A stretch of 11,786 nt of DNA. Source: DASRIA01 sp035650255 (GTDB lineage Bacteria; Actinomycetota; Thermoleophilia; Solirubrobacterales; JBBDJG01). The translations under genes were made by a program, and so were the position numbers. The notes under the pieces were generated by a model. It was not told the origin of the DNA, searched no databases, and saw nothing but the letters and a program-made list of their open reading frames with translations. The stretch covers positions 1 to 11,786 of the forward strand of contig DASRIA010000101.1 in NCBI GenBank assembly GCA_035650255.1, given 5' to 3'. Position 1 is the stretch's first letter; every line of letters begins with the position of its first letter. Positions 4,617-10,932 of the stretch are shown one piece after another.

Positions 4617-5978
4617 ATGGGAAGCGGCTCTGTGACAACACCTGATGCACTTGCGCTCGGCGCCCAGCCGAACGACGGACACGTCGTGCAACAGCAGCCG
4701 GGATTTCCGGCTAAGGAAATCCCGACTATTTCGGTTGCGGTCCTGGGACTCGGCTACGTCGGGCTGCCGACGGGGATTGGCCTGGCAACCGGGGGAGCCA
4801 AGGTGACCGGGATCGACGTGAGCGAGCGCCGGCTGCAGGACATCCGCGAGGGGAGCGTGGACCTCGCCGCCGGTGAGAGGGAGCACTTGCGGTCAGCGCT
4901 CGAGCTCAACGGGCTCATGCTCACGTCGAGTCCCGGCGCCCTCGAGGCGGCCGACGCCGTGATGATCTGCGTCCCGACCCCGGTCGACGACCGGCTGGAG
5001 CCGGACCTGCGGATGCTGCGCGCGGCGTGCGAGACCGTGGTCGCCCACGCCCGCCGCGACCAGGTGATCGTCCTGACGAGCACGACGTACGTCGGCAGCA
5101 CGCAGGAGCTGCTCGCGCAGCCCCTCGCAGAGCGCGGCCTGCGCCCCGGGCGCGAGATCTTCGTGGCCTTCTCTCCCGAGCGGATCGACCCCGGGAACGG
5201 CCACTGGGACCAGTGCGACGTGCCGCGGGTCGTCGGCGGCGTCACCGATCGGTGCGCGCGCGAGGCGGCGCAGATCGTCGGCTCCGTCTCCGCGGGCGTG
5301 CACATCGTCTCGTCGTGCGAGGCGGCGGAGATGACGAAGCTCTACGAGAACACCTTCCGCGCCGTCAACATCGCGTGGGCCAACGAGATGGCCGGCGCCA
5401 GCCGGGCTTTCGGCCTGGACCCGCACGAGATCACTCGCGCCGCAGGGACGAAGCCGTACGGGATCCTGACTTTCCGGCCGGGAGCCGGCGTCGGGGGGCA
5501 CTGCATCCCGTGCGACCCGCACTACCTGCTGCGCGGCCTCCGCGACCGCCGCGCCGACGCGCCGCTCACGCGCCGCGCGATGAAGGCGATCGAGTCGCGG
5601 CCGCACGTGGTGGCCGAGCGAGTGATCGAGTTGTTGGAGGAAGCCGGCGTCGACCCCGCCGAGGGCCGGGTGCTCGTCGTCGGCGCCTCCTACAAGCCGG
5701 GCGTCCGCGACACGCGAGAGTCGCCCGCCGTCCGCATCATGCGGAGCCTCTGGGGAGAGGGAGTGGCAGTCGCATATCACGACCCGCTGGTGCGCTCGCT
5801 CGAGGCGGGTGACGGGCTGGCCATCCTCTCGGCGGCGCACCCGCGGGCATGCGACTACGACCTCGCGGTGCTGGTCACCCTGCACGACGGATTCGACTAC
5901 GGGTGGCTGGGCGAGTTCGAGCACGTCCTCGACTGCACCTACCGCACCCCGCTCGGCGCGAAAAGGTCACTGATCTAG
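4617..5978 (+). CDS. Nucleotide-sugar 6-dehydrogenase, UDP-N-acetylhexosamine (WbpA/TviB) type
   Basis: A 453-aa member of the UDP-glucose/GDP-mannose dehydrogenase family. These enzymes oxidise C6 of a sugar nucleotide twice with NAD+ to give a uronic acid donor. The NAD-binding motif VLGLGYVGLP begins at residue 42 (GxGxxG 44-49). Further family motifs are ICVPTP, STTYVGST, FSPERIDPGN, the KLYENTFRAVNIAWANE helix and VVGASYKPGVRDTRESPA. The catalytic cysteine is C296 in GVGGHCIPCDPHYL. The 'GGHCIPxDPxYL' form is typical of UDP-GlcNAc/ManNAc 6-dehydrogenases, whereas UDP-glucose enzymes usually have 'GGxCxPKD'; so UDP-N-acetylhexosaminuronate is the likelier product (inference). The start is uncertain: ATG 4617 lacks a clear Shine-Dalgarno, and GTG 4632 has GGGAAG seven bases upstream. 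Either leaves an unusually long N-terminal extension. The stop shares one base with the next GTG. Confidence 0.9.
   Translation: MGSGSVTTPDALALGAQPNDGHVVQQQPGFPAKEIPTISVAVLGLGYVGLPTGIGLATGGAKVTGIDVSERRLQDIREGSVDLAAGEREHLRSALELNGLMLTSSPGALEAADAVMICVPTPVDDRLEPDLRMLRAACETVVAHARRDQVIVLTSTTYVGSTQELLAQPLAERGLRPGREIFVAFSPERIDPGNGHWDQCDVPRVVGGVTDRCAREAAQIVGSVSAGVHIVSSCEAAEMTKLYENTFRAVNIAWANEMAGASRAFGLDPHEITRAAGTKPYGILTFRPGAGVGGHCIPCDPHYLLRGLRDRRADAPLTRRAMKAIESRPHVVAERVIELLEEAGVDPAEGRVLVVGASYKPGVRDTRESPAVRIMRSLWGEGVAVAYHDPLVRSLEAGDGLAILSAAHPRACDYDLAVLVTLHDGFDYGWLGEFEHVLDCTYRTPLGAKRSLI
4699..4724. repeat. Perfect 10-bp inverted repeat inside the start of the dehydrogenase gene
   Basis: CGGGATTTCC (4699-4708), GGCTAA, GGAAATCCCG (4715-4724) form a perfect 10-bp stem with a 6-base loop. 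It lies in the non-conserved N-terminal extension just before the NAD-binding fold (residues about 28-36). Its A+T richness contrasts with the surroundings. It may be an operator or an attenuating mRNA hairpin; a chance match is less likely at this length but possible. Confidence 0.4.
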
Positions 5979-7312
5979 TGTCGGCGGCGGCCGGCATGGG
6001 GCGGCTTCCACAGCGTGCGCCGACCCCGTGGATCAACCATGCCCTGCGGCTGGTGTGCGCGATCTACCTGACGCTGATCGTGATCGCGGTGATCGCGTAC
6101 AAGTCGCTCTTCATCGAGGTCGTGGTGGCCGACCCTTTCTTCGGCATCTACAGCGTCGTCGTCTGCGTCTTCATCCTGAGCCGCTTCCTGTTCAGCCTGT
6201 TCTACCGCCCGGCCCCGGACCCTGAGCAGCCGCTGGAGCCCACGGTCGCCGTGGTGATGCCCGCCTTCAACGAGGAGGAGGCGGTCGCGAACTCGATCCG
6301 GTCGCTGCTGGCGGTCGACTACCCGCGCGAGAAGCTCGAGATCGTGGTCGTGAACGACGGCTCGACTGACGGCACGCTCCGCGAGATCTACTCGGTGGCG
6401 GACCGGAACCGGGCGGTGCGCGTGCTCGCCTTTCCCGAGAACCGCGGCAAGCGCGCCGCGATGGCGGCCGGCATCCGCGCCACGCGGGCGGCGGTCGTGG
6501 CGTTCGTCGATTCCGACAGCTCGCTGGACCCGGACGCGCTGCGCAGGATCGTGCGCGGTTTCGCAGACCCGCGAGTCGGGGCGATCGCCGGTCATGCGGA
6601 GGTGCAGAACGCGCGGGACACGTTGATCACGCGCATGCAGGCCGTGCGGTACTTCGTCGCGTTTCGCGTGTGCAAGGCGGCGGAGTCGATCTTCGGCGCG
6701 GTCACCTGCTGCTCGGGCTGTTTCTCCGCCTACCGGCGCGAGGCGATCACGCCGGTCCTGGAGCGCTGGGAGCACCAGCGCTTCCTCGGACGCCCGGCCA
6801 CCTACGGCGACGACCGCTCGCTGACCAACTTCGTCTTGCGCCACTGGAAGGTGCACTACGACGAACTGGCGCGCTCGCAGACCATCGTGCCCGCGCACTT
6901 CCGCCTGTTCCTGCGCCAGCAGCTGCGGTGGAAGCGCTCGTGGACACGCGAGTCGCTGATCATCGGCCGCTTCATCTGGCGCAAGAGCCCGCTCGCGAGC
7001 CTGTGGGCCTATCTGGGAATCGTGCTGCCGCTGATCGCACCGGTCGTCGCGGTGCGGGCCGTCGCGTGGCAGCCGCTGGTCGGAGGGGCGGGGGCGCCCT
7101 TCATATACCTGATCGGCATCTACGCGATGGCGCTCGTGTACGGGCTCTACTACGGGCTCAAGCACGGGCGCTACGACACGCTCTGGGTGTTCGGGGTGAT
7201 CTTCGTCTTCTTCTACCTCACGTTCCTGCTGTGGCAGACGTACTGGGCGATCCTCACGTCGCGCAACTCGAGCTGGGGCACGCGCGGCGCGCCGGCGGAG
7301 GCGACGCCTTGA
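5978..7312 (+). CDS. Processive membrane glycosyltransferase, GT2 hyaluronan/chitin synthase-like
   Basis: This 444-aa protein starts at GTG 5978, sharing its G with the TAG stop of the dehydrogenase. AAAAGG lies 11 bases upstream; ATG 5996 is an alternative. Two N-terminal membrane helices (about 24-44, 54-76) precede a cytosolic GT-A domain, and three C-terminal helices follow (about 342-365, 376-398, 405-429). Motifs are VMPAFNEEEA, VVNDGSTDG (D127), DSDSS (D178, D180), CCSGCFSAYRR (priming/acceptor region), YGDDRSLTNFVL (D278, D279; catalytic base region) and QQLRWKRS (QxxRW, 314-318). The CCSG...YRR, GDDRxLTN and QQxRW combination is closest to class I hyaluronan synthases and NodC/chitin synthases. 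These polymerise beta-linked sugars from UDP donors and push the chain through their own membrane channel. The polymer here is unknown. Its neighbours suggest GlcNAc and an acidic amino sugar. Confidence 0.9.
   Translation: MSAAAGMGRLPQRAPTPWINHALRLVCAIYLTLIVIAVIAYKSLFIEVVVADPFFGIYSVVVCVFILSRFLFSLFYRPAPDPEQPLEPTVAVVMPAFNEEEAVANSIRSLLAVDYPREKLEIVVVNDGSTDGTLREIYSVADRNRAVRVLAFPENRGKRAAMAAGIRATRAAVVAFVDSDSSLDPDALRRIVRGFADPRVGAIAGHAEVQNARDTLITRMQAVRYFVAFRVCKAAESIFGAVTCCSGCFSAYRREAITPVLERWEHQRFLGRPATYGDDRSLTNFVLRHWKVHYDELARSQTIVPAHFRLFLRQQLRWKRSWTRESLIIGRFIWRKSPLASLWAYLGIVLPLIAPVVAVRAVAWQPLVGGAGAPFIYLIGIYAMALVYGLYYGLKHGRYDTLWVFGVIFVFFYLTFLLWQTYWAILTSRNSSWGTRGAPAEATP
7297..7301 (+). promoter_or_regulatory. 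Shine-Dalgarno that sets the TTG start of the deacetylase
   Basis: GGAGG at 7297-7301 lies seven bases before TTG 7309, inside the end of the glycosyltransferase gene. It is the only good ribosome site for this reading frame, so it decides the TTG start and implies coupled translation through the TTGA overlap. Confidence 0.7.
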
Positions 7313-8370
7313 CCTCACCCGCCGAGGCGCTGCGCGGCGCGGTGGCGTTCCTGCTCCTGCCGCTGTCGCTCGTGCCGCTGTACTTCGCCGTGCCGCGCCT
7401 GCGCAACGAGGTCGCGCCGGATCCGGACCGCGTCCCCTTTGCGGCGCCTGACGTGACTCCGAGCAAGGCGCAGGTGGATCGCTGGCGCCCGCTGCCGCCC
7501 GCCCGCAACGCGGTCCCGGTGCTCGCCTACCACGGCATCAACGACAAGCCCGACCACTACTCGGTCACGGGGCGCCAGTTCGCGGAGCAGATGCAGATGC
7601 TGCGCCGCGCCGGCTTCGAGTCGATCACCATCGCGCAGTACGTCAGGTTCCTGCAGGGCATCAGCGACCGGCTGCCGAAACGCCCGATCCTGATCACGTT
7701 CGACGACGGGCGCCTCGACTCGTACAGGGGAGCCGACAAGGTCCTGGCCGAGGCCGGCATGCGCGCGACGATGTTCGCGATCGCCGGCTACGTCGAGGAC
7801 CGCAGCCCCTTCTACCTGAGCTGGGAGGAGCTGCGCCGCATGATGAAGAGCGGCCGCTGGGACGTGCAGGAGCACGCGGGCGTCGGGCACGTGAACGTCA
7901 CCTACGACGCGAGGGGCAGCGAGGGGCCGGCGTACGCCTACCGCCAGTACACCGAGGGGGAGGGCCTCGAGACCTTCGAGGAGTTCAAGACCCGGGTCCG
8001 CCACGACATCCTGTGGGCGAAGCGCACGATGACCGAGCAGCTGCCGGGCTTTTCGCCCTGGAGCTTCGCGGTGCCGTTCGGCAACTACGGGCACGATGGC
8101 GACACGAACGACAAGCGCATCGCGCCGTTCATGCAGAGCTTCCTCGCGCGCCACTTCCACGCGGTGTTCATGACGCGGCCGTCCGTCTATACGACTCCGA
8201 AGAGCACCCGCTCGCGCCTGCCGCGCATCGAGGTGCACTCGGACACGAGCACCGACGACCTCTACCGCTGGCTGCGCGACCGGATGCCGGCGCGGCCGGT
8301 GCGGCGCGAGCCCCTGACCGATGCGCCGGTGGCCCTCAGCCCCGGCGGCTCAGGTCAAGCACGCGGCTGA
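7309..8370 (+). CDS. Membrane-anchored polysaccharide deacetylase (CE4/NodB), PgaB/IcaB-like
   Basis: This 353-aa protein starts at TTG 7309, overlapping the synthase stop (TTGA). Residues 8-28 (ALRGAVAFLLLPLSLVPLYF region) form a signal anchor, so the enzyme faces outward. The NodB domain begins near VPVLAYHGIND (about 66). Metal ligands are visible as TFDDG (D132, D133) and an H-x4-H pair EHAGVGH (H189, H194). This H-x4-H spacing, the ensuing insertion ending in ETFEEFKTRVRHDI and the SFAVPFGNYG motif match the PgaB/IcaB branch rather than classic CE4 enzymes with HxxxH. That branch removes N-acetyl groups from poly-beta-1,6-GlcNAc. There is no C-terminal glycosidase domain as in PgaB; the GH18 enzyme upstream might fill that role (inference). 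The last 35 bases overlap the 3' end of a small minus-strand gene. Confidence 0.9.
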   Translation: MTSPAEALRGAVAFLLLPLSLVPLYFAVPRLRNEVAPDPDRVPFAAPDVTPSKAQVDRWRPLPPARNAVPVLAYHGINDKPDHYSVTGRQFAEQMQMLRRAGFESITIAQYVRFLQGISDRLPKRPILITFDDGRLDSYRGADKVLAEAGMRATMFAIAGYVEDRSPFYLSWEELRRMMKSGRWDVQEHAGVGHVNVTYDARGSEGPAYAYRQYTEGEGLETFEEFKTRVRHDILWAKRTMTEQLPGFSPWSFAVPFGNYGHDGDTNDKRIAPFMQSFLARHFHAVFMTRPSVYTTPKSTRSRLPRIEVHSDTSTDDLYRWLRDRMPARPVRREPLTDAPVALSPGGSGQARG

Positions 8371-8563
8371 TCGCCTCGAGCTCGTCGGCCAGCGACAGCC
8401 CCTCCTTCGGCGCCGGCCGGAAGGCGCGGGCCGTGACGGCGCGCGCCTGCCGCTCGGGCAGGCCGGACTGGCGCTTCAGCAGGGCGACGATCGAGTCGTA
8501 GTCCCACCCGCGGGCGACGAGGCTGCGGGCGGTGCGCAGGGCTTCATGCCCGCTATGGATCAC
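8336..8563 (-). CDS. Small helical protein of unknown function
   Basis: An ORF of 75 codons from GTG 8563 to the stop at 8336. GTG 8563 is chosen because GGAGGAG (plus 8567-8573) lies just upstream; ATG 8599 would add 12 residues but has no Shine-Dalgarno. The sequence (ALRTARSLVARGWDYDSIVALL, KRQSGLPERQARAVTARAF, SLADELEAISRVLDL) reads as three amphipathic helices with normal composition, unlike the Arg/Pro-rich shadow frames around it. There is no signal peptide, membrane segment or recognised domain. It may be a small regulator or adaptor, but nothing proves it. It is last in the minus-strand row, 70 bp after the dehydrogenase/reductase gene. Its 3' end overlaps the deacetylase gene tail to tail by 35 bp, so the two transcripts would be complementary there. 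Confidence 0.55.
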   Translation of the reverse strand: MIHSGHEALRTARSLVARGWDYDSIVALLKRQSGLPERQARAVTARAFRPAPKEGLSLADELEAISRVLDLSRRG

Positions 8564-8633
8564 AAGCTCCTCCAGAGCATGTGATGAGCATCGGCGCATC
8601 CGGGCGCCCCTTTAGATCCGCAGGATCAGGCTC

Positions 8634-9308
8634 TCAGTTGGCTTGTGCGGTGGGGCGCACGAGGATTTCGTTCACGTCGACGTGCGGAGGCTGCTGCACG
8701 GCGAACATCACCGTCCGCGCGATGTCGTCCGCCTCGAGGGCGTTCTGCGGCCGGTTGTCGAAGAAAGGCGTGTCCACCATCCCCGGCTCGATCAGCGTGA
8801 CCCGGACGCCGCTGCCGTCGACTTCCTGGCGCAGAGCCTCGCCCATCGCCGTGACGGCCCACTTCGTGCAGGAGTAGAGCGAGCCCGGGAGCGCCCGCCG
8901 GCCGGCCACCGAGCCGGTCAGGAGCACGTGGCCCCGGGACTCGCGCACGGCCGGCAGTGTGGCCCTGATCGTGAGCGCCGCGCCATAGACGTTCGTCAGC
9001 ACCATGGACTGCCAGTGCTCGGGGGTCGACTCGAGGAAGCCGCGCGGCGCGCCGAACCCTGCGTTCGCGAACACGACGTCGATCTGGCCGAACCGATCGA
9101 GCGCCATGGCCGCCATCCGCTGCTGGTCCTCCCACGAGGTCACGTCGCACGCGACGACAAGCGCTCCGAGCTCTTGCTCGAGAGCGCGCAGCTTGTCGTG
9201 CGAGCGCGCTGCAAGCACCAGGTCGTAACCGGCCGCCCTTGCGTGGCGCGCGGTGGCCGCGCCGATGCCGCTGGATGCGCCGGTGATCAGGAACACGGGG
9301 TCTGCCAT
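8634..9308 (-). CDS. Short-chain dehydrogenase/reductase (SDR)
   Basis: This 224-aa classical SDR has its ATG at 9308, preceded by AAAGGAG eight bases upstream, which rules against the longer frame from 9368. The Rossmann cofactor motif TGASSGIG is at 9-16, NAG at 82-84, and the catalytic residues are S133 (LTGSVAG), Y145 and K149 (YSCTK). The segment IEPGMVDTPF is the usual SDR substrate-loop start. The likely reaction is NAD(P)(H)-dependent oxidation or reduction of a carbonyl/hydroxyl; the substrate cannot be told. The R in AARS after strand 2 suggests NADP(H) preference (inference). The ATG shares its A with the TGA of the DUF3052 gene, so the two are translationally coupled. Confidence 0.9.
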   Translation of the reverse strand: MADPVFLITGASSGIGAATARHARAAGYDLVLAARSHDKLRALEQELGALVVACDVTSWEDQQRMAAMALDRFGQIDVVFANAGFGAPRGFLESTPEHWQSMVLTNVYGAALTIRATLPAVRESRGHVLLTGSVAGRRALPGSLYSCTKWAVTAMGEALRQEVDGSGVRVTLIEPGMVDTPFFDNRPQNALEADDIARTVMFAVQQPPHVDVNEILVRPTAQAN

Positions 9309-9715
9309 CAGCGGTTCTCCTTTCGAATCACGAAGCGCAGTCCCGACCACGTGTCGTCGATCGCGCAAACCTTGGTGTCAACGAGCCCCTGCGGCAGGCC
9401 GACCTCGCGCAGGACGTCCTCGGTCAGGTCGGTGCTGACGCCCGAGGATCGCTTCGGCCAGGCGATCCACAGCGCGCCGGCCGGCTGCAGGGCCGCCGCC
9501 AGCTTGCCAAACCGGCGCTCGAGGTCGGCGCGCGACTTCGTGAACAGCACGATCACGTCGAGCGGGCCGCGGGCGCGCGGGCGCAACTCGACCCGGTCGG
9601 GGAGGGGTGCGAGCGTCGATTCGGCGAAGCCGTCCGGCGCCGCGACGAGCGCCAGTCGCGCGCCCTCCTTGATGCCGAGCTTCTTGGGAAGGGGGGTGCC
9701 TGAGTAACCCGCCAC
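9308..9715 (-). CDS. DUF3052 family protein
   Basis: A 135-aa protein starting at GTG 9715 (VAGYSGTPLPKKLGIKEG), eight bases after the stop of the serine hydrolase gene. The start is set by homology: family members begin with a similar 'AGYSGTPLxKKLGIKxG', and the upstream part of the open frame is Arg/Ala/Pro shadow sequence. Other family marks are LALVAAPDGF, GPLDVIVLFTKSRADLERRF, LWIAWPKRSSGVSTDLTEDVLREVGLP, and a C-terminal VDTKVCAIDDTWSGLRFVIR. The family is widespread in actinobacteria and of unknown function. The WPK...TDLTED...VCAID core has no catalytic signature I recognise. No Shine-Dalgarno is apparent, so translation may be coupled to the upstream gene. Confidence 0.85.
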   Translation of the reverse strand: MAGYSGTPLPKKLGIKEGARLALVAAPDGFAESTLAPLPDRVELRPRARGPLDVIVLFTKSRADLERRFGKLAAALQPAGALWIAWPKRSSGVSTDLTEDVLREVGLPQGLVDTKVCAIDDTWSGLRFVIRKENR

Positions 9716-9723
9716 CGGCGCCG

Positions 9724-10911
9724 CTACGCGGCCGCAGGGGCGCCGAGCTGAGCGTAGATGCCCATCTCGAACGGGAGCAGCATCTCCTCGACGATCCGCC
9801 CGTCGAAGAAGGGCAGCAGCTGCGTGAAGATCGCTGCGGTGATTCCGGTTGCCGGGTCGATCCAGTAGTAGGAGTTGAACAGGCCCGCCCAGTCGCCGCT
9901 TCCGGCGCGGCGCATGTCGGGCACGTCCTCCAGCAGCAGGTGCAGGCCGCACCCCCATCCCTGCTTGAACGGCAACGACGGCACGTCGTTCGTGAGCTCC
10001 GGGACCGCGGACTCCATGATCTCCGGCAGCGGCGCCCCGTCGAGATGGTCGGTGAACATCAGCTCGACCGTCGCCGGCTGCAAAATCCTGGTGCCGTCCA
10101 GCTCACCGCCGCGCAGGAGCGCGCGCAGGAAGCGCGTGTAGTTGCCGCCGGTCGCGTAGGCACCCTCGCCGCCAAAGGCCAGCTCGGGCTCGGTCGGCAT
10201 GTCGAAGTCGCTCAGCCCCAGCCCGCCGTCCGGCATCCGCTTGTGGACTGCCATCAGCCGCTCGCGCTGCGCATCGGTGGGAGAAAACGTCGCATCCGTC
10301 ATCCCGAGCGGCTCGAAGACGTGCTCGCAGAGATATGACTCGAGATCCTGGCCGGAGACCTTCTCCACCACGAGCCCGAGCCACGCGGTGTTGACGCCGT
10401 ACTCCCACCGCTCGCCGGGCTCGGCCACGAACGGCGTGTCGAGGCACTTGCGCAGGCCCGTGAACGGGTCCGGCGCCTTCGTGACCTCGTGCCAGCGGAG
10501 CAGGTCGCGGTTCGAGAACCAGTACGCCTGACCCGACGTGTGCGTGAGCAGATGCTGGACCGTCGGCTTGCGCGACAGCGGGCGCAGGCGCGGCTCGTCC
10601 CCGTCGAAACCTTCGAGGAGCTGGAGTGCTCCGAACTCGGGAAGCGCCGACTCCACGTTCTGATCGAGCGCAAGCTTGCCCTGTTCCACGAGCTGGAGTG
10701 CGGCGACGCTGGTGAGCGCCTTCGTCATCGACGCGATCCGGAACATCGTGTCGGCTTCCGCGGGCGCGTCGCCCTCGATGCTCAGGCGCCCGGCCGTTCC
10801 TTCGTACAGCACCCCGTCCCGGTCGGCGACCAGCGCGACGACGCCGGGTACCACACCGTCGGTACAGGCGCGCTCGAGCAGGTCGTCGATGTTGGCGAGG
10901 GCGCCGCCCAT
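9724..10911 (-). CDS. Serine beta-lactamase-like hydrolase (class C/esterase family)
   Basis: This 395-aa protein belongs to the beta-lactamase/DD-peptidase-fold family (often annotated as esterase EstB-like or class C-related). The nucleophile motif SMTK is at 61-64 (S61, K64), and the second motif YGVN at 171-174 (Y171, N174). GSGDW (337-341) occupies the place of KTG/HxG, a form common in the esterase branch. HLLTHTSG (120-127) and PGERWEYG (165-172) are family hallmarks. No signal peptide is seen, so it is probably cytoplasmic and more likely an esterase or amide hydrolase than a resistance enzyme (inference). Start ATG 10911 lies 21 bases after the NicO permease stop, with GGAG rather far upstream. 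It is followed after eight bases by DUF3052. Confidence 0.9.
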   Translation of the reverse strand: MGGALANIDDLLERACTDGVVPGVVALVADRDGVLYEGTAGRLSIEGDAPAEADTMFRIASMTKALTSVAALQLVEQGKLALDQNVESALPEFGALQLLEGFDGDEPRLRPLSRKPTVQHLLTHTSGQAYWFSNRDLLRWHEVTKAPDPFTGLRKCLDTPFVAEPGERWEYGVNTAWLGLVVEKVSGQDLESYLCEHVFEPLGMTDATFSPTDAQRERLMAVHKRMPDGGLGLSDFDMPTEPELAFGGEGAYATGGNYTRFLRALLRGGELDGTRILQPATVELMFTDHLDGAPLPEIMESAVPELTNDVPSLPFKQGWGCGLHLLLEDVPDMRRAGSGDWAGLFNSYYWIDPATGITAAIFTQLLPFFDGRIVEEMLLPFEMGIYAQLGAPAAA

Positions 10912-10932
10912 CGCATGGGCAGCCTACTCCGG

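Noticed and set aside
8615..8627. GATCC-GCA-GGATC mini hairpin seven bases after the SDR stop, as a terminator
   Set aside because: There are only five base pairs with a three-base loop and no convincing U-run, so it could easily be chance.
9716..9958. Longer DUF3052 start at 9958
   Set aside because: The extra 81 residues are Arg/Pro-rich and lie inside the serine hydrolase gene. The family start VAGYSGTPL is at 9715.
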